NCBI RefSeq assembly: GCF_025602895.1
Contig: NW_026516213.1
Location: 744,001 to 808,000 of the forward strand
Origin: Polychytrium aggregatum
Lineage: Eukaryota; Chytridiomycota; Chytridiomycetes; Polychytriales
Direction: 5' to 3'
DNA: 64,000 bases
The translations under genes and the position numbers were made by a program. Positions 34,182-45,910 of the stretch are shown one piece after another (position 1 is the stretch's first letter; every line of letters begins with the position of its first letter). Under the pieces are notes generated by a model that ran no database searches, was not told the origin of the DNA, and saw only the letters and a program-made list of their open reading frames with translations.

Positions 34182-35220
34182 TTAAGCCGACTTGGTGGTT
34201 TCTTCGGCGACTTTACCACCAAAGCTATTCGTTGGTACCGAATTGGATCGCCGAGTTGGAGAGGCGAGGGCATCAGCACAATAAGCAGGCAATGTGGGTC
34301 AGGCAACGGATCGAGTAGGGGGTTTGGGTCAGGCAACGGATCAGATGGTGGTCGGTTGGCTACTCCCTGAGTGCAGCTCAGCCGTGCCCGAGGACCATCC
34401 ATAGACAGCCACAAACGAGGACTTACTAGTGGTAGTTGATGTAGCGGTAGCCCTGACACAGCTGGGCAGCTTCGTTGGTGGCATGGCAGGCGAACAGGAG
34501 GTAGTTCACGGGCTGGACACGGAGGGCAAATCGCATGAAGAGGATCGAGTAGAGCGACAGGGCAAAGGTCATGTTTCCGGAAATCAGCTCGGGCGACTTC
34601 TTCATGTCGGCGATGGCGGCCAGGGGCAGGCCCCAGTTGGCGACAGGTCCCCAAAAGTGCTGGAGTGGTGGAGAGAAGGATTAGCAATCGAATCGCCTGG
34701 TCCGAGGGCCGGTGCCTTGGTCGCTGGATCCAAGCCACGAGATATTGCAGGGGGCTGGCAGCGAGCAGAGCCATGGCAAGGGAGCGGGGTCGTCGTGTCC
34801 ACATTCAGACTCTCAGGACAAATTGGGAGCTGTCCAAGCCAACAAGCTCGACCGAGCTCGCTGCTTGGACCGAGATCATCGCACCGCAGGAGGCGCCGCA
34901 CCATCCGCACAGACTTACAGTGCTTGATCCGGGGCAACCACAACGATAGAGCAAAGTCGATCGCCCAACAAGCGTTGACGAACAGACAGAGTGACATCGT
35001 TAGCAACGTAGACGATATCGCGCAACCGAGAGCAGCTTGCTGGCCGAGCTTGGCTGCAGAAGATGTGCCAGGAGGAGTGTTGGTGTCCAATAGCCGGACC
35101 CTGGCTAGGATTGGCAGGCCATTTCTTTGGTCACGGCACAGCGACAAAGTACCTCATGAGGTAGGTTCTAAACTCGGGCGAGGCGGCATACTGGGAGGCC
35201 TTTGAAAAGAAGGACGACAT
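34182..35220 (-). CDS. MPC1: Mitochondrial pyruvate carrier subunit MPC1
   Basis: Four exons (35220-35153, 34922-34919, 34659-34427, 34224-34182) give 115 residues; human MPC1 has 109. With MPC2-type partners it carries pyruvate across the inner mitochondrial membrane. The core is unmistakable: [47 protein letters not shown]. The second exon is only four bases (CACT), flanked by AG and GTAAGT. It is needed to restore phase and supplies the conserved STH of LMSTHFWGP. The third exon ends TA before GTAAGT, so an unspliced message would stop there at TAG. Splicing adds [14 protein letters not shown]. No N-terminal presequence is expected for this family. Confidence 0.92.
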
Positions 35221-36275
35221 GGCTGCTGGCGGTGCTGGTGCTGGTGGACGATCAACGCAAAAGAAAGTCCCGCAATGGAAACTGAGACTGGGGCGAGAAG
35301 CTTGCGGCCTCGGTCAGGTGCCGGTCACGTTGTCGCTGCGCCACGGCCAGTCCAGCCCGCCAGATCGCCGCTCGCCGCTCGCGCTGAGCAGATCCCGACA
35401 GCCAGCACGACCAAAGCCATGCGCGTGGGACTCAATAGAGCGGGGGGCACTGCAGTGCGCCGTGTCGATTAGCCGGAAGCATGAAACTCATCGAGAGATG
35501 TCGAGCGTGCGCCAAACAGCTACCTTCCACCCGAGCGCACTCAAACGGCAAGTCTTGCTTGTGCTCCCATGCCTTCACTCATTGCATCACAGAATGAAAT
35601 CGAGCGCCACGGCTTCATTTTGAATGAAGATACTTGAATTGATGAGTGAAGAACCGAATCCAATCGATTTGATTCACCACACGGAGACGACGACAATCGG
35701 GAACCGCGGATATGTGAGAGCCCCAAATGTTCCAACCGAGTGCGATCCATAACAACTGTGCGACGGTTCTGAGACTACATAGCCATGAGGCCAGCTCAGC
35801 GATATTACATCCCAGCAACGCCCCGATTGATGAATATTGCTCGCTCATCGCAGCTCTCAACCATGATATCTGGATATGTCGTTTACTTTGGGAGAGACCA
35901 TCACATATCGAGTATAAGGCATCGAAAACAGATCGCTCGATTTGGGTTTGGCTGTCTCGATGGCTGGATGGCTGGCTTGCTGGGCAGCCGAGGGTTCGGC
36001 GAGGACGGATGGATGGCGCCCTGGGGCCTCCAGGACGAGTTGCTTGCGACCGACCCCCGAAGAGCGGGTGGGCGGGCGGGGATCTCCAGCAGATCAGGAT
36101 CCCACGAGTCAAGTGCCTGCCCAGAGCATGCGACCGCATGGGTTGTGGTTTCTGCCATTTCGGCCCATCCACCCAACGTCTCCCAGATCGATTCTGCCTG
36201 TATCTTCCTCCCCCATCTTGATTGCGGGCTGCTCTCCGTTGCTCAATGCAATGCTTGCAGTAGTGGGCCCACGCG
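35221..36275. other. Intergenic region, MPC1 to LRR gene
   Basis: About 1 kb holding the MPC1 promoter side and the upstream region of the LRR gene. No supported gene. Confidence 0.45.
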
Positions 36276-37976
36276 ATGGCAGGCCGACCGGCTGATGGAG
36301 GGACTGCCTCTGCCGCCCCTGCCGCCCCTGCTGCCCCTGCTGCCCTGGCGATGAGCCCGGGTCCGCCCACCAGCCAAGGCGCCAACTTGCTCCGTCGATC
36401 AGCGGACCCTCCGGCTGCCATACCAAAGGCTGTGGAAAGGCAGAGGGAGGAGGCCAGGCGTCGGCGGGAGAGTCGGGACGGTTGTGTCCCACACCTCTCG
36501 ATCTTCTCTCCTTCGCAGCGACTGTTTCGTCCGGTTGTCAGTCGTGAAGGTGCAAGCATGAATGTCCGCCAGCAACTCGCCTTCGATGTCGTTGTGCAAA
36601 GCGAATTCATGGGCCTCGAGCTGCTCTTCTCGCTCGGGCTTGTGAATCGGTTCTGTGCGATCAACTACTACTACTCCAACGCTTTGTGGAGATGCGCACT
36701 CGCCCGGCTCCTGGAAGTACCGCTGGCGACACTCTCGCTGTCGCCTCAATATCGCACCTTGGCTGCCGGGTGCTGCTCGTTCCTCAATCGCACAGATCCG
36801 CGGCCCAGACCCATCGAGGCTGTCTTCTGGGCATGGATCAGCCAGAACCGGAGGCTGTACACGGCCATGATGCGACTGACTGATCGCCGGCGGACTCGAT
36901 TGCAAGCCCGCACCGACTGCGAAGACAGGCTCCTGGAGTTGATCGACACCGTCGGCCATCACAGCGAGACTGCCTTGGCATTGAGCTCGGCGTGGCCTGT
37001 CGATCGGGTGCAGCAGCTGCCCGACACACTCGGGCTGCTGGGCCATCTCGAGTCCCTCAGCATCAGCCGGATCGGCCTCGAGTCCGTTCCAGAGTCGATC
37101 GGGAATCTGGTGCTCCTCCAAGATCTATTCATCGAGCGCACGGGGATCTCACGAATTCCGGATTCGGTGGGGCATCTTGTCAACCTACGCCGGCTTTTCC
37201 TCCATGGCAACAAGCTGTCGACTCTGCCCCTGGGCATCGCACAGCTCCGTTCGCTGACGCAGCTCATCCTGGACAGCAACCGGTTTGCCAAGCTGCCGGG
37301 CTTCATTGTGTCGCTTTCGCAGCTCCGGACTCTGTTTCTCTCCCGTAACAAGCTGACCTGCCTGCCTCCTGATCTACACAAGCTAACGCATCTCGAGCGA
37401 CTGTATGTTACTGGCAACCACCTGCTGCACCTCCCGGATTCGATCGGCGGTTTGGCGTCGCTCGAAAAGCTGTATCTCGACCACAACCAACTGACGGCGA
37501 TCCCCGAGTCGTTCGCCGGACTGCAGTCCCTGACGGCCCTCCACCTCCAGAGCAACCGCCTGAGCCACTTTCCCACAGTGATCCTGGCCCTAGCCAACCT
37601 TCAGGAGCTCCGAATGGATGACAATCACATAGATCAGCTGCCCGAGGGCCTCGAAAATCTTCAGCATCTATCGACCCTGTCCCTCAGTGACAACCGACTC
37701 GATAGCATCCCTGTGGGGCTCTGTGCGCTCGAGTCTCTGTCGTTCCTCAATCTCGGCCGAAACCGAATCCGGCATGTCCCTGCGGAGATTGGCCGCCTGC
37801 AGAGCCTGACGATGCTGAATCTCTATGGAAACCAATTCGAGGAGCTTCCGGAATCGATCGGCTGCCTGAGCTCGCTGATGTGGCTGTTTGTCGACGGCAA
37901 CCGCATCACGCATCTGCCGTCCTCGATTTCCGAGCTCAAGCTCCATCGTCCATGCAAAGTGGGCAGCGACACTTGA
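36276..37976 (+). CDS. Leucine-rich-repeat protein (Ras-group/Shoc2-like LRRs)
   Basis: Single-exon ORF of 566 residues. The first 90 residues are Ala/Pro-rich and then Arg-rich and may be leader; an alternative start is the Met at 36558 (MNVRQQLAFDVV). A helical segment (about 95-230) with Leu-rich stretches follows. From about residue 245 to 560 there are some 13-14 LRRs of 23 residues with the pattern LxxLxLxxNxLxxLPxxIxxL (for example LRTLFLSRNKLTCLPPDLHK). This repeat type is found in Shoc2/Ras-suppressor and plant PIRL proteins and mediates protein binding. No kinase, cyclase or membrane segment is visible. It is unrelated in repeat pattern to the LRR gene at 19.2-20.9 kb. Confidence 0.8.
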   Translation: MAGRPADGGTASAAPAAPAAPAALAMSPGPPTSQGANLLRRSADPPAAIPKAVERQREEARRRRESRDGCVPHLSIFSPSQRLFRPVVSREGASMNVRQQLAFDVVVQSEFMGLELLFSLGLVNRFCAINYYYSNALWRCALARLLEVPLATLSLSPQYRTLAAGCCSFLNRTDPRPRPIEAVFWAWISQNRRLYTAMMRLTDRRRTRLQARTDCEDRLLELIDTVGHHSETALALSSAWPVDRVQQLPDTLGLLGHLESLSISRIGLESVPESIGNLVLLQDLFIERTGISRIPDSVGHLVNLRRLFLHGNKLSTLPLGIAQLRSLTQLILDSNRFAKLPGFIVSLSQLRTLFLSRNKLTCLPPDLHKLTHLERLYVTGNHLLHLPDSIGGLASLEKLYLDHNQLTAIPESFAGLQSLTALHLQSNRLSHFPTVILALANLQELRMDDNHIDQLPEGLENLQHLSTLSLSDNRLDSIPVGLCALESLSFLNLGRNRIRHVPAEIGRLQSLTMLNLYGNQFEELPESIGCLSSLMWLFVDGNRITHLPSSISELKLHRPCKVGSDT

Positions 37977-39351
37977 TCGAGGGCATAGCTGCCTCTGCTT
38001 GGCCCGTTGAATACAGCGCCTCCCCATGCCATGCCATTGGGGGGGTCGTGCGAGCCGACGGCCAAATCCGTGGCGGTCATGGCGATTCATGAATCGGAGT
38101 GTTGTGTTCCTCGGACGGGAAGGACCCATCTCCGCCCGCTGTCCCTCCGTCGTCGCCGGACCAACGTATTCCCCTCGATTCATCGCCGTCGCTGTCGCTG
38201 TCGCAGACAGGCACAGTCCCGGATGCACGGACTCAAGCTCCATGGGCGGTGGTTGACTGCAGCATACTCTGCACATGAGGAAACAGGACGCTATTCCATC
38301 TCGAACATTCAGCACGGTATGGCTCGAGTCCAAGAAAGCCGTATGCAATAAAGCTGATCCCTTCGGCAGTATCCGAGTGAAGGCCGTAGCCAGCGTGCAA
38401 TATTTCGAGGCAGCCAAATATCCCCTCGTTCGTGAAACCGCCCGTTTCGCTTCGTTTCGGGTTCACTGTTATCACGGCACGGCGTTCGATCGACGGCCTC
38501 GCAGCGTCGCAGTGCGGCAATGTGGAATCGGGGGGGATATTGAGGCTGTGATGGAGAGGCAGCAAGCGCACTCAGGATCCAGAATACAGTCGGCGGCGAC
38601 TCGGCCTGGGCGCTCTGTTGCGGTTGTGGATACTTCTCCAGAGAAAAACAACAAACGCACACCCCGCTCGGGCCGCCGACGCTGTCTTGCATCTCTCGCC
38701 TCGGTCGTCTTTGGCGGCACCCTCCCTCGATCCTATGCCCTCCCGGAGCGGAGAGGATCCTCCGTAGTCATCATCCGTCAATCACATCTGTCCAATCGTT
38801 TCGACTCTCCGAGTCATCCTATTGCTCTTCTCTGCCACCAGCGGGCCGAGGAAATCAGTGTATTGCCCCCTCTGCCCACCCACGCCTTTGGCGGCCCCGG
38901 ATTATCAATTGTCCTGCTTGCTCCCTTGGCCATCGCTCTGAGGGTCAGCCGGGACTCACCCCTGCACCCAGCTGGACCAATATCCCCACGAGCATGCATC
39001 TCATCCACCCTAGCCCGAATGGTATGTTGGCTGTCTTGCAGGATTTAGAAAGCCGCTTTCGGAGCTTGCGAGTGCTGGGGTCATTCGCATCGCTGGCCGT
39101 TTTCCGGTTCCTTCGTCGAGGAATGCTGCTTTGGCCTTTGGCGATCTCCAGCTCTCGCCGGTCGTACCCACCCTCGCCCCAGCAACCCGCATTGATCGCT
39201 CTGGCGTCTACTCCGCTCGCTGTATGGTCTCACGGATGCCGTTTCGTTGGTATCTCCATGATGACTCTTGTCGTTCACGCTCTCTCAGTCGCTGACCCAT
39301 TTGCTTTGATGGCCTTTGGTCTTGTCTGCCATATTCCAACATCCGCCCAAC
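37977..39351. other. Intergenic region
   Basis: 1.4 kb between the LRR gene and ATG13. Several open frames overlap, none with a recognisable motif. I support no gene here. Confidence 0.45.
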
Positions 39352-41577
39352 ATGTCTGCCCCAGTCCTCGAATCTGCACCGCTTTCCCCATCGCCGCCGT
39401 CGCCTCATCCATTTCAAGATAGCACTCAACCGAGTCTTCCTGAGCTCGATGAGCCGCTGGCGGAATCCCAGTGGTTCATCACACGAAGCCATGCCAATAC
39501 CGTGATGCAGTTCATCCAAAAGATTGGCGAAACCATCTTGCGGGCGAGGGTCAGTCCGGCCAGCTTCAAGCCATCCCAGGTTCCGGCCCCATCATCTCTG
39601 CCCGGCGTGTCTCCAAGTGCTCGATTCACCACGCCGATCCACTTTGACTATTTGCTTGAGCGGTTGGATTTTTGGAAGTTTGGGCTTCCAATCAACGTCG
39701 ATATCTGTCTGGATGGTGGGACAATACTCCTCGAGCGATGGGTGATATCGTATGAATACGAGTAAGTTTGGCTTGCCGGAGCTTGTGTGGGGTCCGTCGG
39801 TGCATCGATGGTACTCCGCCTGGTTTGCTTCTGTATCGATGGCGGATGCTGCAGAGACAAGTCCCCGTCGCTGCATCGATCAACCAAACTAACCTGTGGC
39901 TCTGTGTTTCTCGCCGCAATCGATGATTCTGATTTGGCGGCATCCTGTTCTCTGCTGGACTCATTCACGATGAAACCCGCAATCTCGTGGCGATGCAACC
40001 GTTGATTCGTAACGAATGGTCCGGACCACATCTTCAACCCTGCTTCTTCTCTGCGGTGGATATTGGAACTGGGTCCTCGAAACACCTCTGATATGGACTC
40101 GTCTGTCAAAACGTATTCGTCAATTGCTCCAGCGCCACATCCGGCCGGGCCCGGTATCCCATCGACAGCTCAAAAGATGTCACAGACCTTATTCTTCTGG
40201 CTCAGTCTCTCTATTCCTATATCCGACTGATGCCCCTCCACTCGTCGCTCGGCGACGGCAGCTGGTCTCGCGACGACACGAGCTTCTAGTACGTTTACTC
40301 TTGCCGCCTATAGCGTCCGCTTTGATGGATGGATGGCACCTTAACCATGGCCTGTCTTGCTCCTGCAGCATCTCTACGGCGGACGGATACTCGCTGTCGC
40401 CGCTCGGGGAAAACTCGCGTGGCCCATCGGGATTCGATTTGGGGGCCAAGCTGAAGGTGTATCGGTTTCGCAGTGCTCAAACATTATTTGGGAAGCTGCA
40501 TCTGTCTGTGGTCTACGACTCCAACACATCGTCGCTCTTGCAGAGACTTCGCTCCGCCACTCGACAGATCAGGTCGTGCGACGACGCTACCGCCCATCCT
40601 GTATCGACTCGCTCGGAATGCACACCAGCCCATGGTGCAGTCTCCCCTCCGAGCCCTTGCCACTCAGCAAATATCGACACACCAGTGCCATGTTTCAATG
40701 ACGACGGCGATGACGGCGACGATGGCGATGGCGATGGCGATGGCGATGGTGGTGATGGTGGTGATGGTGATGGTGGTAGACTCGCTGACTCGGCCTGCCA
40801 AACTCAAACACCGACTTCTGCGGACACCTGTCAGAGTGCATCGACTTCGAGGTCGCGGAAAATCGGTAGTCCGTTCCCAAGTCCTGGCCTCCAAAAGCGA
40901 ACGGTTTCACTGCTGCATGTTAAGTATGCTGTCTCTCACTCCAAGTCATTGCCAACGACGCCGCTCCGTAGCCGCGCCCATACACCAGCATCAGCAACGA
41001 CAGCAACGACAGCAACTTCACCTTTGGACGCAGAGGCTGACAAAGATATCGAGCGCCACCGACTGCCTGCGAGCACCGTGAATACACTCAAGGTATAGCT
41101 TGACTCGGTCGGGGCATGTGTGCTGGCGAACCGCGGTGCTTCTCCGCCTTGACAATATCGACGATCGATCCGCAGCCTTTGCATAGCGCTAACGCTACTC
41201 TATTACCAGCATAGCGGCTTGAGAATCAAGATCCCCACAGCCGAACAGTGCCGGCCTGATCGTCCTCGCTCTACCCCTGTCGGGGAACTGGGCCACGGAG
41301 CACACAAGCGACTCGATGCGTTCCTCTGCCCCAATTTAGAGCTGTTTGGGAGCCTGGTTGGAAGCTACGAGGTAGGGGCAGCGATCACCGTCTCGTCGCA
41401 GCTGATGACTCGGCCATCAACAATCTTTGATACTTTACACCGATATTGCGTGTCCCGATGGAGCTGGACATTTCAGCTCTGTTGCTGGCATAGCTTGTTC
41501 TTGAACTACCCATCTGCACGGGCTTCGAGAGACCTGACGAGATTGTTGCTTTCCTCGGATCGGCTTTGCGCGGATAG
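39352..41577 (+). CDS. ATG13: Autophagy-related protein 13 (ATG13)
   Basis: Five exons (39352-39761, 40133-40288, 40369-41092, 41210-41371, 41494-41577) join in phase into 511 residues, close to human ATG13. ATG13 is the adaptor of the Atg1/ULK kinase complex that starts autophagosome formation under TOR control. The HORMA-type N-terminal domain is split by introns: FKPS linker, KFGLPINVDICLDGG, LLERWVISYEYD, then DLILLAQSLYSYIRLMPLH and LFGKLHLSVVYDSN. The C-terminal half is low-complexity and Ser/Pro-rich as expected, with an Asp/Gly tract (about 40703-40780) encoded by a GATGGC-type repeat. Its stop is only 21 bases from the next ATG. Assignment rests on pattern similarity, so a HORMA-fold relative is the main alternative. 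Confidence 0.78.
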
Positions 41578-41598
41578 GAGTCCATCCTTAGCGGCCGA

Positions 41599-43904
41599 AT
41601 GTCCACGCTTCCGTCCAAACCAATCTCGTTCATTGCCGAAATCGGCGTCATTGGCCTGGCAAAGTGCAAAAGCTCGCTTAAATGCCCGCCGCACCTGACT
41701 CTTCCCTTCCATGCCTATTTCTACGAACTGCCTGGGGACGAAAGCCCATCCACACCGTACGTGGGCACGATCTACTTGCAGAGCCAGGAGACTGGGGCTG
41801 ACGGACCCGGCGACGGCATTGGTAACGGCCACAGTGAAGTACCGGTCCGCGAGGAGCTGACTGTCTTTGAGCCCGATCACACCCGATTCAAGGCGAGCGA
41901 AGGATATCGCCTGCCTGGAAAGGGCCAGCTTCAAGTGGTATGTATGCCTCCGTTTGGCACGGCTTTACACCACTCTGGTCGTCGAGGAGGAGGCCGCACT
42001 CTCACCCATTGCCCTTTCTGTGATACTAGATCATCAAAAACCAAAGCAGAACTGCCGCCAAGGTTTTCCTGCTCCAGTATGACTTTCGCGATATGCCTCC
42101 GAACACCAAGACCTTTCTGCGACAGAAGGTCTACACCGTCATCGACCCGCACGATCGTCCCGAGCTTCGACATAATGCACAGCGCACGGCCAACGACCCT
42201 TCCTTTGCAAAAGCACCCGCGGCTGGACCCAGGGAGATTCCTTCCGCAAAAGTCCCGAGTGGCTCCGCGACGGATGCTGTGGGTGCATCGGCAAAGGATG
42301 CCGGCCAGCGATTCGAGCGGCTCCGGAACGCCATCCATCTCCAGTTCCACTGCACCTCCAAGCGGAGGCTCTACCTTTCCAAATCGATCCGGGTCGTGTT
42401 CTCTCACCGCAACCCTGACGGCGAAGAAAAGATCCGGGTGGTCTGCGAGGGACCGCAGCACCCAAAGTACATCCCCGTTACGACCCCTGTCTTGCAGCGA
42501 GAAGCTGCTCCGCCAGACCGATCTAGCCAGCCGCCGCTACATCCAAGCCTTGGTCCAGCAGTCCTGCCAAACGAACCTGCCCGCGGGCTCGTTGACCCAC
42601 GACCAGGTCCGGATGCCGCAGCTGCACGCAATCCAGACTCCCACGCCCAATTCCTCGGGAGTGTGGGTTCCGACTTTGGCGGGCCTCAGAAGATACCCTT
42701 GCTCATGCTGTCCACTCCCGATGGCTCAGCCCGTGCTCTTGCCAATCCAAGCCCCGTATCTTCACCTCCGGAGTCTCGTCGCGTGCCGCCAAAGCCAGGG
42801 GCAAAGCCAGGGGCAAAGCCGGTTACAAGTGAGGCCATTCCAATACTCAAAGCCCAGCGCTCGACCATCCACTCAAGTCCGTCCGACAGTCAATATCATT
42901 CGCAGAGACTCTGGGAATCGGATACGCCACATCGACTTCATACGCCTTGGCCGATCCGGCGTCGATGCTCGGGCCTGGAGCTGATGAAGCTGGCAGGCGT
43001 CAATGTTCACGATTATAGTGTCTCGCCTATCAAGTCTGTTCCGGTTGATGCTCCGATCGACTCCTCGGCTGAATCAAGTCCATGGTGCAGTGCCGACGAC
43101 AGCCATTCGCCTGTGGGCTCGTTGCACCTGCCCAAGGGGGTGCCGTTCCGGACGGCGACTTGCGATCTCGACATGGCCTCGGAACTGGGGGTCAATCATG
43201 GTGGTTTTGTGTCGGCAGACTCATACCGTTTGCTCCCTTCCAGCCGAGACGGTGCCGAGGGATGGATTCACGGCCTCGGTCCCGGCTCAAGCTTTGCAAA
43301 GAATCCGCATGGCCATCTCGATGACGATGATCACAATCGCAACCACGACTGCGATCGGGACCGTGCTCTCGGCCGTGATGACGATGGCGATGACGATCTG
43401 ACGACACACGCAGCTGCCCCATTTGCAACGATGGAGGATCTGCTGGACCATTCACACGCCTCCAGCTGCAGCCCCACCGAGCTAAAGGCTTCGCTGTCTC
43501 AGCTCTTCCTTGCCCGAGGTCGCCCTGGACCGAGGCGCACACATACTTGCAGCGACAGTGCTCTGCCTGTGGCCTTCAGCTCACATCCAGCCTTCGGATC
43601 CACTTCGAATAGCACGGACACTACCCTTCAGGTGATGCGATCGGCGGCCTCGATCCCCAGCACAGCTGATCGTTTCCCCCGGCTGGTGTATGGCGAAGCC
43701 CCCGCGTTCCGCACAATCGGCAGCGGACCTGGCTCGATGGCTTCAAGGACTGAGTCTCGCGAAGCATCGCCCTTGATTGAACCCAGATACGAACGCAACA
43801 CCAGCAACAGCGAAAGCCAAGGCAAGCTGGGCGAATGGCTGCCATCCGGAAGCGACTATCCTGTTCCGAAAGTCTGGACCATGCTCGATGATGCCGCGCG
43901 CTAG
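41599..43904 (+). CDS. Atos-family protein (FAM214-like, DUF4210 and chromosome-segregation-like domain)
   Basis: Two exons (41599-41937, 42030-43904) give 737 residues. The conserved N-terminal block runs EGYRLPGKGQLQV-IIKNQSRTAAKVFLLQYDFRDM and FLRQKVYTV; its middle is made across the intron. The second conserved block is LRNAIHLQFHCTSKRRLYL and SKSIRVVFSHR. This pair defines the Atos/FAM214 family, linked to transcription control and in fission yeast to meiosis. The remaining 400 residues are Ser/Pro/His/Asp-rich and likely disordered. The start lies 21 bases after the ATG13 stop on the same strand, so promoter elements must overlap the ATG13 coding end. Confidence 0.85.
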
Positions 43905-44078
43905 GATAGACGACAGAATTGCCGCAACAGTCGCAACATCTCTCACAACCACAGACGACAGTAGCGGCGCGCAGTGCTCGTAGATGTTGAAATGAATGCT
44001 GTGCGATGGTTCATGAGGATGTAGCGGCGTACTGAAATACATGTCTGGCTTGCGACAAGAGGGCCCAGGAACAGAGTC

Positions 44079-45194
44079 TCAGTCGTCAACATCGAGCTCG
44101 TACTGCTCGTACATCTGGCGGGTGGTGACGCCTTCGATCTGAGCAAGCTTGCCCAGGAGCATTTGTCTGTGGAGGTAAACGAGTTCTTGTCAACAGAGCG
44201 ATGCAAGGAGCAGGCGGTGTGGGGGAGGAATGCCGAAAGAATGTCGAAAGGATGCCGAAAGGATGTCGATGACGCAACGACATCTTCGAAATGCGACAAC
44301 TCAGACTGGCCAAACAGGACCAGGACCAGGGACAGGACACACGCACCCATAGTCCTTGACGTCGTTGTAATCGTGCAGCTTTTGGATCCGAGTTTGAACG
44401 CAGCTTTCGTGGTCGAGGCCGGAGCTGGTAAAATGCCGATCGAGTAAATCGAGGGCAAGGAACGGAGGAGAGGGGGGGGGCAGTATCGTCGGAATCATTA
44501 AATGGATCGGGTTGATGGGAAAGATCACTTACGGCAGCTTGGCTTTGAGGCTGGCGTTTTCTGTTGCGAGTTGGTCCTTCTCGACATTCAGTCGGGCCAG
44601 CTGTGCGGATAGCAGCTGATGAATTCAAGCGAGCGAGCGGAATAAGGCGAGGGAGGGAATATAAAATTCAATATCGGCATGAGTTTGAGGGGGGGGGGAG
44701 AGAGAGAAGGAATCACCGTCAAGAAATAGCGCCGACGGGTCATCCAGGACACGGATCGGCGGGCATGTTGCTGCAGGCAGCCCGGGAGCAACTGGTGAGC
44801 GAGCGAGCAAACCTTTTCTTGGTGATGCAGCTTTCTCTGATCCGGACTCATCCAGACGAGCGACAGGCCGGGGACGATCTCCTTGCGAGATCTAGAGGGA
44901 GTCGAGCCATGATCAGGGAGACGACGAGGGGCTGCTTCATGCCAAACCCATGCATCTTCCGTGCTCAATCAGGCATCTTTCGTGCTCGATCGAGTGTTTT
45001 GCGGGTTAGGTCAAGCCATGGATGCATACATTCTATTCTGTTCCAGCAGCACGCCGAGGGCATTTTTGAAGTCGCTGTCGGTAGTGGTGTTGCTGCCGTT
45101 CTTGCCCAGGAGCTCGATGATCTGATCATCCGTCTGAGGGCAGTTCAAATCAGCAAGTCGATCGATCAGCTCGGTCTCCAGAGCATTCGCCATG
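44079..45194 (-). CDS. SWI5: SWI5/Sae3 recombination mediator, 5' exons uncertain
   Basis: Three 3' exons are secure (44600-44533, 44424-44347, 44166-44079). They give LARLNVEKDQLATENASLKAKLP, then HDYNDVKDYG and QMLLGKLAQIEGVTTRQMYEQ. The YND(I/V)KD...LLGxLA core is the Swi5 signature, the partner of Sfr1 that stabilises Rad51/Dmc1 filaments in homologous recombination. The first of these exons must be preceded by one ending in phase 0. The best candidate 5' exon starts at the ATG at 45194 (MANALETELIDRLADLN) and runs to about 45030. Its most natural donor (GTATGC) leaves the wrong phase, so either another small exon lies between or a weaker donor is used. If included, the protein has an extra N-terminal helical part. 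Confidence 0.78.
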
Positions 45195-45910
45195 GCGATC
45201 GGTCGGATATGGACGCAAGTCTGGTTGGATGGACGATTCGGCCGAACACCCGTCATGGACGGAAGGAGAAACGGAGCGGGGCTTGGCCTGGCATGGTGCG
45301 AAGTTGGCAGGCGCTGAGCCCCATTGCCACACACTTGGCGGCATGCGATGGTGGCGTGGCCCCGGTCTTTGGGTTACGGCCTCCCGCCGGGTATGCATCA
45401 ACCCATCGCATGCCCGGATCCGGCCTCCCTCTCGCAACGAAATGTCGTCGTGGCTATAGATGTGTGTATTCAAGATCCGGAACGTCGGTCGGGCTCGCAC
45501 GGGGTGCACGCCCAGGCCATCGTGGCCGTTGTCAAAATGTGTCGAGGGGAAGGAGGGGGAGAAGGCGAAAGAAAAAATATTGTCTGCGTTTGAGAGCAGA
45601 GGACCATAAAATGACGAAAAGGGACTAATTGCTATGGATACTGGATCCAAATCGTGCGATCGCGGTTTGGATCGACGGAAGGACAGCCATCGCATCGGCT
45701 TGGATCGATGGAACTGTAGTCATGCTTGGGTTGGAGATGCTGGTTTGTGTGTTCGCAGTGGGGACACTGTTGCGGGACGGGTGTCTGGTCTTCCAGAGAC
45801 GTGCTGGTGATGGTGGTGGCGTTGGTGGTGCTGGTGATGGTGGTGGATGGGGCTGCAGGCGATTCGCAGAATGCAAAGGCCACTCCGTCTTTGTCGGCAT
45901 TGTAGTTTCG
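45195..45910. other. Intergenic between SWI5 and CASTOR-like gene
   Basis: Contains a GGTGGTGGTGATGGT-like tract at about 45805-45845. No supported gene. Confidence 0.45.

Noticed and set aside
38275-39048. 257-residue plus-strand ORF
   Set aside because: No recognisable domain, no clear splice or promoter signals, and composition like non-coding sequence; left unannotated.
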